64,000 nt of DNA from Mimachlamys varia (taxonomy: Eukaryota; Mollusca; Bivalvia; Pectinida; Pectinidae). The DNA lies in contig OX392536.1 of the NCBI GenBank assembly GCA_947623455.1, forward strand, positions 33,423,465 through 33,487,464. The letters run 5' to 3'. The position numbers were made by a program, and so were the translations under genes. This document shows, in pieces, positions 41,501 to 53,688 of the stretch. The notes under the pieces are model-generated. The model was not told where the DNA came from, did no database searches, and saw only the letters and a program-made list of their open reading frames with translations. How positions within the stretch are numbered: the first letter of the stretch is position 1; every line of letters begins with the position of its first letter.

Positions 41501-44500
41501 ATATACCCGCGCCTCTAAAAATGCCTGTTTTTCGGCAATTTTTCCTAGGTTTCAATTGATACATTGGCGCTGTCTGTCGATCTATTATCTTATTTTGCTG
41601 TAAATGAAAAATAGCTTGTATTATGAATAATCAAAGAAAATACCAGTTAGTTGATTCAAGGTAAACAAATCAAACAAAATTTTCATAATAATACTTAATT
41701 AATTTAGTGGTTGACACAATCTGATTCAAATCAATATCTTGATCTCCGCAGCGTTCCATAAACTTCTCTCTGCTGCGACAAGATCTGAGGACATCCCATA
41801 GGAGGTCACATTCAGATGACCTTTGTCACCTTTTTACTTAACACGAAAATCATTTTCCAATGATCTGTCTTCTTGCAGCATATCATTTAGTCACATTATT
41901 TCCGTTAATTTCTTGGTGACGAAATGACTAAACATACAAATGCGATTATTCAAGCTTTGTCTCCTCAAAAATCGACATTTCAGATTCTGAAAGTAGTCAT
42001 TTGATTGGCTAATGCAAAAGGTCATCTGAACGTGACACCCCCCCCCCATGGGATGTCCTCAGATCTTGATGCAGCAGAGAGAAGTTTACAGAACGGTGCC
42101 GAGATCAAGATATGATTTTAATCAGATTGTGGTCGACATCCATTTCAATACCAAATATCTGGATTTACAGCAGATATATCAAATGTTTGTGTTAGGCTGG
42201 TCAACATTTCAGGTTTACTCTATAGGCCTGGTAAAGTATCTAAAGTAGGTGATCTGTAAAATCAAAATGTAAAGTTAAAATCAAAGTTGAGGTGCTATAC
42301 ATTGAACTTATATAGATCAATATGAAATGTTTCACTCCGCAATGTGAAGGGTGATATTTGAATAAAAAAATCATATTGTTGGTACCTTTTTCTCAAAAAA
42401 ATAAACTAATGAATAACAACAAATTTCATAGACTCTTCAATGCTGTTTATTATCTTGTTTCAACCTAAGCATAATGCTACAAATGTATGTTTTTTCGGCC
42501 ATGACTTTGTATGTAATGTGACAACTTGTTTGTTGCCAGAAGTGACCCTGTAATGCCAGGTAGCTTGGCACGCCTTCCAGCCGGAGGATCAAAAAAGGAC
42601 AGAGACCTAACCATCATGTACGAGGAGAAGGAACAGGAATGTCTTGCTAAGGGGGAGACAATCGCAGTAAGTAGTTACACGATCAAGGATAACTGTGTAG
42701 GGAGTTTTGTTGGTGTAATATGGAATGGTATAGTAAGGACCAGTGATCTACCAGATCATCTAAGTTTTTGATGTAAAATCAAAATGTTAACATTATTAGT
42801 TATAACCAACTTGGAATTGACATACCAGTTGTTTACTATTACTCAGATAGATTTTGGAGATTTATTTTTCTGATAATTTCAATACCATCTCAAAATTTTT
42901 AATACATGGTGTACTGTTTGTCATTATCTATCTATTCCTTTGTCAGCTTGTCTTGAACATTGATTATGATTAATAAAAGAACATTATTGCTTTACATAGT
43001 ATGAGCATAAATGGATGGGTTTCATGAAGAACATATTTTGCTGTGTTAAACAGCAAAAGCATTTAGTCAGTAGATCTATTTTAATACACAAACCATTCCA
43101 TGCTATAAAAGTAGAAATGTAAAATAGACAATTTGAGTATAATTACTGGTAGTTGTTATTATGCTGTATCAATATGCTAAATTTGAAGAAGTATGTCATG
43201 TCTATATGGTCATGATGATAGGCATATCTTCAGAATGTAGTTTAGTTTTCAGTAAATACATAGATCTAAGACATATAATACAAAGATAGCAAAAACATGT
43301 GGATTAGGTGTACTGTACTTAGTGCAATTGAATGGAAGAGCTGGTCCCTACTATACTGAAATTGGATTTTCATGATTTATGCATGACATTGACAATGCGT
43401 CTCACACTGTGCATGGCTGGGTGTGCTTGAAGGTCTTACTAGCTTCTCACATGGCTGGAATGGATAGATATAGCCTTGTTTGTTCTAATTTGTCCCGTAG
43501 ACTAGAATAAACAGTTTCCACACTTCTAATGTTAACAATGCTTATGCTAGATTAAAGGCCCAATATACGTAACTTCAGGGAAATTTTTGTGATTCTGAAA
43601 AGTTCTGGAAAAAAATCCATTTGATAACCATGCAAAAATAAGCCTAAAACGAAGTAAACCTGAGCGGTAACTAACAAGAAACTCTTGACAAAAAAATCCA
43701 AAGAATTGAAAATAATTCAGGTGTGGCCCACTTCAACAAACCGAAGGTAGAAGACGGTTCAAAATGGACGCGTGTTTACAAATTGCATGTTTGAAATGCT
43801 GCAGTACCGGTAACTGAAAAATAATTCATCTTGAATATTGCAGATATCAGTTAATCTTAACTAAATCTATAAATATAATAAGTAATTAGGCTAGGTTTTT
43901 GCTTCAAGTTTTGCCAAAAGTTACGTGTATTGGGCCTTTAATCTTAAATCATTTGTACCTGATACTGTTGGTTCAACTAGTATGAATCCATAAATAGTTA
44001 AAACTCTCATTGATGTGATAATTGATATTACACCCTTGAGACCATATATATGTTACTATATACATAAAACATGTAAATATTGAATGCCAGGCTTTGGTTT
44101 TATTGTTCCCAGCTAGTTCTTTATTGTCATTTTGACATTGGTTCTAATAGAATTTGAATAGAGAATGAGGCTTTCATTATTTTTCATTAACACAGAACCT
44201 GTATTAGGCATTATACATTGCAGTCATCACTGGTGTCTTCACACTTCATCACATCCCTACCCATCAACCATGACTGGTGTTAACAGTATCTGCATGTTTC
44301 TGGTATTGAATTTGTTCTGCTGTTTGATCACAATTGGTTTTAGAATCAAACTTGTTTTACATATCATCAACACAGTATACTGGATTTTGGAAATATAGCA
44401 GTAATGTCTGAATCCACCTGTTTTATATGAAGTAAATGTATACATGTATACTGAATAAATTTTCTCTCATTATGTTCTTGCCCTTAACTGATTAAATTCA

Positions 44501-47416
44501 ATCCATGTGCACATATTTGTTATTTTGCCTTTCAATTGTTAATTCTATGCTGTGAATTAATATACAATTATTTGATGGGGAACAGTCAAAACCACCATCT
44601 CAAGTTATGAGGGAGCAATGAAGAACAGTTTGCCCGACGCTGCTAGGCTGAGGGCAAACAGTTCCACAGATCTCTGTCTTTCCCCCTCTGCCCCCCCCCC
44701 CAACCTACCGAAGGCTGCAAGTTATGATTATATATTCTTCACCATATAACATTGAAACAACTGTTTTATCGTTTTTATGGCCCAATAACACGATTCCCAA
44801 GTTTTTATATGCTCATATATTAAATGTAAACAATACTACTGTGACCCTCCTTTAAGATCTCAATGGATAAGTGTATACAACAAGTTCTTTAAAACAACCA
44901 CAATGTCTAGGTAATGGTACTTATCCTGATGATTTTAAAATGTACATTATCACAGTGGTCAGAGGTCGCAAAATCCTTATTTGACAAAGCTGAAGTTTAA
45001 CAGAAACTAACCCTACTTTGACGGTGTGACAGAGAAATCCCCAACCCAAGATGTGATATTCTTGGTTTTTAACCCGAGGCTCTGTCGGGGGTTGGGGATT
45101 TCTCTGTCACAACGGCAAGGTAGGAGATGATTATTTTTCTTCTATCATTTTGTATATTTGTTAACGAAAGTATCATGATCAATGAAGATAATGAATTGTT
45201 GCCTTTAGGTTATAGAATTGTTGTTGTGACGTCATTACATCGTGTTATCCTAAGGGGTGATTGGAGAAATCTTGAAAAGATAAAAGTGGAGAAAAATATG
45301 TTAATAGTTTACTTCAACTCTCATTCAATAGCATGCAGACTGGTTTTGTGAAATCCTCAAACAAACGATACACTCACAAAGGAGATGAATTTCCATAATA
45401 TCTTCAGCTTTATTACATCTGACCAATAGGCAATTTTATTACATTTTTACCAGTGAAATATCTAAAATTATTCATTCTATAAAAGTGATATTTTTCACTA
45501 ATAAGAAATATGATATTTTTCACTTTATTACTTTTTCTGATTTGACCAATCAGAACGCTGCTTACAAACGACATGTGGGAAAATCAAAAGCTACCACTAT
45601 AGATTTTGCTACAAAATGTAAGAGAATATCTAACAGTATCATCAGTAATACCAAACATATTTCACTCGTGTGGCTAATATTTGTCCAAGTAAATGCCACT
45701 ACTTTCATAAGTCTAGAGTAGTGTAAGTATACTCGGTCATTAGCTTGATATGGTGACCTGCTTATACATATTTAAGGTTACATGAGTGAAGTGAGATACA
45801 ATTACAACAAAAGTATATGGAGTGGAGGTTTTTTTGGGTCACTTTAAGTGTTTTGGGGAAAATTTTGTACGGACAACTTCTCAGAAACATATGGACCGAT
45901 TTTAATGAACTACACAGGATTGTTAAGGCCCATATGTAAGTGTGCATGTAGGGTTTTATTATTTTATATTTCGAATTATTTTCCTGTCAAAATTTTGGTT
46001 TCTATGGTAACCATGCAGGTCACTAGCTATACTTTATACAAGTGTTTATTACAAAGGATGAGGAGCAAGGTATTAGTTAGCCATTGCCTTACAGTTCTAG
46101 TTGAATGAAGTTTGGTTAAACGCAATTTACCATGACCCACTCTAAAGTTTAGATATTTGAGCCGTTTTAGCAATACCATTCAAAACATGCAAGTGGTAAA
46201 GCATAAATGGTCGTTGAGCCTCTTCTTTCAAGCTAGATATGTAACAGGATAACGTGAGAGAGTTTTTCTTTCTAATTCATTATGAATGCTTGTATTGCCA
46301 AGGTAATTTCCCCAGACAATAAACGACTATATAAATCTGTATAGTATACAAATGCTTTTTGTTTGTAAACAGCTATGTATGCACAGAATGGGTGTATTGA
46401 TTTCATTGATACATCAAACAAAGTCCATGTGAAATAATTAATTACTATCATTTACATATAAAACCAATTAATGTCAAAATCAAGAGACAGACTCGCAAGT
46501 CAGCATGCAGACTTTGCCACGATACACATTTAGATAAATGTGTCTTTGCACGATGAAAATGGTACTCTTAAGACAATTTTTGCAGGCACTTAACTTTTAT
46601 ATTGTGGAACATAATATCTGCAATATATATCACCTGAAACGTAAACCAGTAGTAAAACTCCTTACCTAGTTAAACGCTAAAAAGAACAGTATAAAGCACC
46701 TTTTGCTGGTCGACATTAAGATGACACAACTTTCACTAAAGCCATTATCGGCCCTCCCAATGTACTTTATGGTAGCGGCTATTGATTCTCTGTCAGACTT
46801 TTAATGAAATCTCTTTGATATGATCACAAGACATCAATGACTGTATGGTACTGGATTTGATAAACCAACATTTTTTTTCATTTTCTGATACTGAAAACGA
46901 AGTATTTCCCCTGAGTAGAACTGTGGAGTATATGCTTTCAGACATAACGTAGTGTGTTGTTTATAACAAGCATGTATAACGGAAAGTTATATGTTGGTAA
47001 CCAATAAAGCATGCTTGTTGTTTGATGCAAACAAATATTGTCACAGAAAAGTTGTACATTTGTACAATTAGGCCTGCTTGATTTTCTTTTAGAAAAAAAA
47101 AATCTTTTGTATCATGAACTAGCCGTCACTAAAATCCCGGTCTGTTTTATACTCCTGTATTGATTTTTTTATTCAGGGAAGGTAATTAACGTGATGCTGA
47201 CATGCTATCAGAGTTCTCTCTATCTGACGTTATATACGCCACTGTCTGCACCTTGCTGATACAGCACATTGAATGAGTTGATTAACTTCTATTTTATAGA
47301 TGTTGCAAGCTAAAACACGACGACTTGAACATTTGTTGCATCTAAAGGACATGCGATTAGACGAACTTCAAACTCAAATAGAACAACTGCGACCTACTGG
47401 CGGGCTAAAACGATAG
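32596..47416 (+). CDS. SPEF1: SPEF1/CLAMP-like sperm flagellar protein 1, copy 2 (complete, 7 exons)
   Basis: Exons: 32596-32719, 36491-36602, 37196-37404, 38766-38817, 39440-39490, 42540-42666, 47300-47416 (TAG); 792 nt, 263 residues, all phases joining cleanly. Exon 1 gives MSMTDSTSGLDDEQLEMVYG, then WVDQVPLSRPKKNIARDFSDG, the start of the SPEF1 CH-type domain. An ATG six bases downstream (32602) is in frame and also plausible. Exon 2 (VLVAEMIQYYFPRLVELHNY ... TENWSVLNR) and the start of exon 3 (KVFKKLQFELADDVIENLV) finish the domain, around residues 10-115. Exons 3-6 hold a Pro/Lys/Ser-rich linker; exons 6-7 form the C-terminal coiled coil (ETIA, then MLQAKTRRLEHLLHLKDMRL). The length is close to the family's usual size. 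Inferred role: microtubule binding or bundling in ciliary and flagellar axonemes. It lies about 8 kb downstream of copy 1 in the same orientation, so it is a tandem paralog. An alternative last exon is listed separately. Confidence 0.9.
34242..35203. mobile_element. Non-autonomous hAT-like DNA transposon
   Basis: Terminal inverted repeats CAGTGATTTTTT ... AAAAAAATCACTG enclose 962 bases. Subterminal AAAGTGCC and TTCCCAATT motifs are also mirrored at the two ends. The flanking 8-mers (CTCAGCCT / CTGTATGA) do not match, so the target duplication has decayed or the boundary is off. The interior has no long open frame. Confidence 0.55.
35905..36251. mobile_element. TIR element family M1, second copy (left end degraded)
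   Basis: Shares AACCATGCAAAAATAAGCC, CCTGAGCGGTAACTAACAAG and the end TAGTTACGTATATTGGGCCT with the copy at 43555, in the same orientation. The left terminal repeat is not recognisable. It lies in intron 1 of SPEF1-like copy 2. Confidence 0.75.
41711..42135. mobile_element. Long-TIR foldback element in intron 5 of SPEF1-like copy 2
   Basis: Arms of about 115 bases (41715-41830 and 42012-42130) are inverted repeats with roughly 85-90% identity; shared blocks include AAGATCTGAGGACATCCCAT and AAACTTCTCTCTGCTGC. The loop is about 180 bases. No coding capacity; an apparent open frame at 42048-42248 runs out of the arm and is not a gene. Confidence 0.75.
43555..43938. mobile_element. TIR element family M1, best copy (MITE-like, ~384 bp)
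   Basis: Ends AAGGCCCAATATACGTAACT and, inverted, AGTTACGTGTATTGGGCCTT; flanked by TA on each side. Three more copies occur in this window. Non-coding; a non-autonomous DNA transposon of undetermined superfamily. Confidence 0.75.
45008..45360. mobile_element. Foldback element F3: hairpin plus trailer
   Basis: Arms 45009-45046 (TGTGACAGAGAAATCCCCAA) and 45080-45124 (TTGGGGATTTCTCTGTCACA) are nearly perfect; the loop contains AACCCGAGGCTCTGTCGGGG. The trailer carries TTGTGACGTCATTACATCG. Architecture parallels the 28.9-30.06 kb units. Confidence 0.65.
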
Positions 47417-49360
47417 CAGGAATGTTCACAGGACGTTTCACCAGAGCTTCCTTTACCGTGTGTAGTAACATTCACCTTCCAAATTTGTATATTAATATTA
47501 AGGGAAATGTGTAATTTACATCATTCTTTTATTGAAAAAAACGGTATATCATTGATTCTCTGGCAGATCCGTACTATAACATGATTTTTTCAATTTATTC
47601 TTCTGAATGAAGTTCCAGGAGGACCAGTGACGTTCCAATAATAATCCAGCAGGCAATGATTTGTTTACGCACTTTGTACACAAATATCTACAGACCTGTG
47701 ATGATCAAGACCAAACAAGTTTCATTTGACTTATCCTTTTGTCGACCAATTCTAAATGTCAATAAAAGTGCTTACGTAAACTAATGGTGGATTTTAGAAG
47801 ATCTTCCACGCGATGTTGAATGTATGAATCAGATTAAATGACGCGATCCTTTTACCTAAAAGTATTGGGACGAATAAAATAAAAAAAAAAAAATCTTTCA
47901 AACATAATTATATGTTCGCATTTTACTTCATAAAGTTTAAACCAAAGTACTCTAAACCTTGTATTTTCTTTCTGGACAATGCGAAGTTGTTCTCTAAAAG
48001 GTTCAAATTTGTCTAAAATAACAGCAAATGTATCGTGTGATATACAGAATTTAAAAGTTAAACAGTACCTGTATTTGCAAAGAAGTATGTTCCAAAGGTT
48101 TTAACCAATCAGAGCACCTTAAGTCAGGTGTAAAATCATATTAATGATATGGGCGTACGAGATATAGAAATTGGTATTTTAAGTGATAGAACTCGTATTT
48201 ATTGGATAAACTAGCTGAAGAGCAAACATGTCTGATTCTTCATTAACGTTTAAGTTCATTATATCTGTATACGTACTGTGCCATTTAACTGATATTTCTG
48301 ATAACAAAACGTTAGGTTGTTACTCTATTTATTCTTAAGTCAGTTTAGGATTAATTGTAAGCTCTTCTTATTAAATGCAAAACTAACTAAATTAAACACT
48401 GTATAATACACAAAACTTGAACAAGGTCGCGTATTTTTAATAAAACCATTGCAGAATGTTTTAAATGAGACGAAAACTTGCTTCTCTATAAATTTTCTAT
48501 TTTGGTATAAGACTCGTTTACAGTGTAAAAGGATAAGTCAGTTTTTTATTTGATTTATCAAATCATTAGACAATGGAGTTTTCATTGCATGTTTGGTTCT
48601 GTAATCGCCACGCTCTGCATATCTTTACTTTCATCCACCCACATAATTTTTTTGTCAATTTATATAGTCAAAAAAGGTAGCTAATAATAATCAAAGCAAT
48701 TCATATTTTGTGATTTTGCATTTATGCTTCAATATAATAATGTTTTCAATTTATCTACTAATCAAGGATGTTCCTTTTAGAACAGACTAATGTTTTATGT
48801 ATTTTCTTTAGTTATTATAATTAATTTCTGTTACACGTGATTGTCAAATAAATGATTAGTGCTGTGCGTTTTAACGTTGGTTAACGTGGTGTGGTGCTGT
48901 GATATTAATCAGGAGTACATTCGCGGTCTTCAGTTTTGTAAATTTTACTGAAACTACAATATGACTTCGGTGTATTTAGAAACTGATTATATTTTTTTAA
49001 TATAATACATGTGTCAAGACCATTTATTTCAAATATGTATCAAAACCAACTATTTCAAAAACTACAATGTAGTGTGACATTGTTTTGTTTGCTGAATAAA
49101 TTACATTATACTTTGCACAAATGCATCTATTTTGTTTAAATGCATCTTATGCCGATAAGAAAGTTAATGCATTTATGAAACTTGTTTACTGATTAATTCA
49201 ATAAATTGCTTCACGAAAGAAAATAAATTGTGTGGAGCAATACAATGCATTCGTTGATAATACTCTTGTCGATAAAACATATATCTGATTGTAACTATAA
49301 TATGTAATACGTTTTACCTTGTAAATTACTTGGCATGATGGTTTAACCTGTTGTCTGTAG

Positions 49361-49480
49361 ATACTGCTCACCAAAGTGCGTCATCTAGAGAACTTGGTCT
49401 ACTTACGAGAAGTAAGGACAAGCCAACTGGAAAAGGCCATAAGCGATTTCCATCGTGGTGTCTACGAGTTCAAAAAATGA
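49361..49480 (+). CDS. Alternative terminal coiled-coil exon of SPEF1-like copy 2
   Basis: Immediately after a splice acceptor (TTGTCTGTAG) lies a phase-0 open frame of 39 codons ending in TGA. It begins ILLTKVRHLENLVYLREVRT and ends FHRGVYEFKK. The start matches the pattern of the canonical last exon (MLQAKTRRLEHLLHLKDMRL at 47300), including hydrophobic heptad positions and the HLE-L---L+-+R core. The preceding exon (42540-42666) ends in phase 0, so it can join either one. Inference: duplication of the terminal exon gave two alternative C-terminal coiled coils, the second 1.9 kb downstream. It could instead be a relic exon or part of a different transcript; only sequence similarity and splice phase support it. 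Confidence 0.65.
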   Translation: MLLTKVRHLENLVYLREVRTSQLEKAISDFHRGVYEFKK

Positions 49481-52400
49481 TCAATTTTGATATAAGTCTC
49501 ATTCGTACCTCATGCCAGGATATTGCTTGTATAAAGTATCCACTTTTAACTTTAAAAAAATTGCATGATTGTAAATTGCTGGTTAAGTTTTACCCAACAA
49601 ATTCATCCTACCAATATATTCCTAGAGCAACGATCACGACAACAATACGGATTCATATTTATTTTAATGTGATACAATTGTAACTATGAATTTAAATCGA
49701 ATTTTTGCTTTTCAAAGGCGAAAGTTTCAACACGAACGAAACGTTTACTGCTTATGTAGTAATATGTTATATAATTACGTACGTATGTACATTCCTGATA
49801 GCGCTGAGACTCTTGATCAGTGGTCATGCTATGTGGCATTTGTTTTATAGAATCGGACTACAGCAGAGTTTAAAATACAAAACCACGCACGTGTAATAAA
49901 CCACAAATTATTTGTTTTACGAGGATACTATTCTTGTGTTAAACATTGAAGCGTTAATCTCTTTGTTTTGATAGCTGTTCAAATTTGCGCTGATCTTTCA
50001 TTTATCGAAAACAAAGTTTCCCTAAAACATTATTTTTTTACGTTTGATGTTGGCATTTGTGTACATTCCATCTTGAGATTGAGTTTGTTTCCGTGCAGAA
50101 ATGACTTACTTTGTGAATCACATGTCAACTGTTGTGTGTTATAAACGTTTCAAAGTTTTATTTTAGAAGTAGATTTTTTATTTTGTTTGTTTTGTACGTA
50201 TTATAAATTATTAGTATTAGACTATGTATTATTGTTTTTATTGACTATGTATTATTGTTTTTATTGACATGTACTTGCAAAAATGCCAAAAAAACTAGAT
50301 ACTATTTATTTGCATATAAACAAGTTTTTTTTTATTTAATTTATAAATTATGGATTAATCTTTTACCTTAACACTCAAAATATCAAACGAAAGAACCTAT
50401 ATAATGACAGAATTTATGAAAGATATAATTACAACTTCCTCAAATATAAAGATGTAATGCCAGTATCATTTTTCAAATTGTTTAAATTTTTTATATAAAA
50501 TTTTTCCACTATTCCCATCCTGCAAATACTTTCAAACAGTGCATAAATCAGTCTTAGCGGTTTTTTTGTGGTTTTGTAAATGGTAACGAAAGGAATTCAT
50601 ATGTTAATGCATGTTCTATTTGGCTGTAAAATTAACAGATTAAATATTGGTGCTGGCATTTAGGACTTGATCAAAATTCTTTTACGCAGATATTTTTCTG
50701 CAGTATCATTCGTCTGGTATTTTGCTTTCTATTTCCTTATTTTTATTTGCCCAGTGGCATTTAATCCCTAATTCGAACTTTTTCATTTCATTACAGTCTT
50801 ATACAAAGTTTATCATACTTAACTATGTAGAATAAGCATGTGGAGCTGTTACATGTATTAAGGATATATATAATGTCGATTATGTAACGTTTTCCTTATT
50901 GGAATATAGTATACACTGTATGTAAATATTGTTTATACGGTACATGTACGTGATGTATTGACCACTACCATAGTAATATTGTGACGAGAGTGTGGGTGGA
51001 TTGTTATCGTTATGTTGTATACAAACATTTGTCATGTTACATTTGATGTAAACAATTAAACGGATCAAAATATAAACAATTGTCTTGTTGTTCTGTTATG
51101 TTCTTACATAATGTGAAGATAAACTCTTTCGCATATTTTCACTAGATATGAAGCTACATGTAGTACCTTACGGATCCCGGTAAGTTTATATGTTGGACAT
51201 AATTCCTGTAAGGCTTTTGTAATATTTTGTATACAAGGACAATTACTGCAATATCACATCGGGTGTTTTATTTGTTTTGTTGTTTAACATGATATTGGGA
51301 TATTTTTTGTACAAGTCGGTATTTATCATGTTAAGATCGACACTCGGTATACTTGATAGATAAAGGTATTGAATGGAGCTGTAGTAGAGTGGGACGATGG
51401 TATTTTGTATATTGGGTGCTAACAGTGCTAAAACATAAGGCTAATACATTAGTCATTCACCTACATGATCTGCAGGGGAGGTCCTTAGCATATAGTTCAA
51501 TACAGTTCAGTGATCAACACCTGTCTGAATAATTATCTTTCTATATCATTTACGCAGGCTAACGAAAGATAGTATTTGTCTTCCACGAAGAGAATTTCTT
51601 GTAATAAAATTTTTTAAAGATCATGTTTGTTTTAGAAACGGCCAGATATGTCGATGTAAACTGTGGCAACACACCCTACTATGGCCATCCTACTGGTTTT
51701 GTTAAGGGGGTTACGTGTATACATACATTGTACTGATTCATTCTTTAGTATACATATATACAGGCTACGTGATAAAGTGCGGTGGGGTCCTCTCTCGAGG
51801 ACAACAACATGACGAGGGCACAATGGCGATCGCGTCTTAACAATAGATCAGTCAAACGGTTTAATGAGCTATTGTTGGCTTGGTTTGTTACACTATAGAA
51901 CTTGTTTTGATATTTTGTAGTATACTAGATGTTTTGACATTGCATTGTTTTTACATTATACGGTCGTTAGTATGTGTACGTGGTCTCCGTCTGACATTTG
52001 TACCTATATGTAGATATGTCGGCTACACCACATTGCACAAATGATAATCAACCTGTGATCACACCCTGGGTAGGTCCACATGATAAAGAATTTTAGCATG
52101 TGTCAAAAAAGAATATTTTGAAACTTTTTTTTTTGCCAAATATGGGTATTGATTGTAACGTAAGAAAAGGTTTGCATACACGCTTGCACATGCTGTTTTC
52201 AACGATAAAATGCTCATGCATTTTCATAACAGAACTCAAAACCGATTACACTTGGAGTAAAATAGCAATAAAATACAAGATAATAAGACCAGGTATTCCG
52301 GAAGAGTAAACGTCTTCTGCTTCATCGACGACACCTACCATGTAAATCAAGGTCAGATTCAAGTAAATGGCATGACCTCCAAGTGACAGCCGAGGCATCA

Positions 52401-53359
52401 TTTTCAGTCAAAACAATTGGGCATAGTAATGAGGATACTCAATTACATCTACCTACATATATCACATAAAATATTTCTCGATGCTACCCAGATGGCGACC
52501 ATGAAGCTTGCCCATAGTCTTCTTCAACCTGCATCTCTCGAAAACATGTGCCGTACGTTTTTTAGCAGGCAGCAGTTATAACGAAGATCGTGTTATACAG
52601 AGCAAGCCCTAGACTATCGAATCAACTGCCACATGTAAACAAGTTGGAGAATCTGGGATGTTACTATCTAGAAAGAGAAAGTTTATGATTGACACTGCGT
52701 AAGCTGGCCGTGTAAGTTAACGATTTAGTACATATCGAGGTCAGCTGCTGATATAGAATAGTCTGTTGTGCGTTTGATTTCAAATTCAGAAGGGTATGTA
52801 CGATCGACGAGGTTAGAAAACTTCTTGTTGTTTATATATCGTCGATGTACCTGAACGTGAAATTGAACTGTAAATCGAATGTAAAGGATGTATGTCAAAT
52901 AATGGTAATGATTTAAGCTGATGTTATATTTGACTAGAAAGTACGCCATTGAGACCATACTATTGTTGTAGACAAGTGGCAGTGTTTCAAAGTGTTCTCA
53001 AATCTTTCGAAACTTTCTGAATATAACTGCGCGTACTTCACATGAACATACATACCTTTTTCTAACTGTTTTTTTTCGATTTTTTGAAATACTCAAAAAT
53101 TCATTCCATATTCCTTAAGTATTCCGTGCTATTAACATCTTTGGCTGTTTATCTCTCTTCTTATATTACGCATTTGTTGTTATTTTGTATACAGCGTCAC
53201 AATAACATGCGATTGCATAATCCCTATCATCTGTGAATCTACAATCAACAGTCGAAATTCCATTCTTCCAAGAAGATAGTTTGTCCATTTATTTTGTAAT
53301 TTGATACTAGTAGTTCTGCAATTGTTCCCTCCATGTTAATCTAAATGTAACTGTTCTTT
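49481..53359. other. Intergenic region downstream of SPEF1-like copy 2
   Basis: AT-rich; includes a two-copy 23-bp tandem (GACTATGTATTATTGTTTTT, near 50221-50266) and a R2 fragment at 52262. A short GC-rich patch at 51763-51840 follows a possible acceptor (TATATACAG) and is open for about 26 codons; too little to call an exon. Confidence 0.5.
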
Positions 53360-53563
53360 GGTTTGGTTTAATTTGTTTATTGTCCTATTAACAGCTAGGG
53401 TCATTTAATGAGTTGGAGGAAAGCCGGAGTACCCGGAGAATAACCACCGACCTACGGTCAGTACCTTGCAACTGCTCCACGTGTGATTCCAACTCGCAAC
53501 CCAGAGGTGGAGAGCTAGTGGTAAAATGTCGGAACACCTTAACCACTCTGCCACCGCGGCCCT
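53360..53563 (-). mobile_element. tRNA-derived SINE, family A (reverse orientation)
   Basis: Read on the minus strand it begins GGGCCGCGGTGGCAGAGTGG, continues with the CCACTAGCTCTCCACCTCTG block and TTCTCCGGGTACTCCGGCTT, and ends TAGCTGTTAATAGGACAATA plus an AAACCAAACC tail. It lies just upstream of the small membrane-protein gene (53689). Confidence 0.85.
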
Positions 53564-53688
53564 TTTGAAAATTGTTCAGTATGCGTACGTATCCCCATGT
53601 GTGATACAATGTCATGTGTATTCTGTCACGATTTGTAATTATCAACAAGAATACCCATACCCTTCTGTAGTGACTGTCGACTAACGAC

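Larger units (their letters stand above)
42667..47299. other. Intron 6 of SPEF1-like copy 2
   Basis: 4.6 kb with the best M1 copy and foldback F3. 45780-46110 and 46300-47290 show only AT-rich sequence with no supported exon. Confidence 0.55.

Noticed and set aside
52492..52590. ATG frame MATMKLAHSLLQPASLENMC
   Set aside because: Signal-like start but only about 30 codons, no acceptor/donor support and no similarity I recognise.
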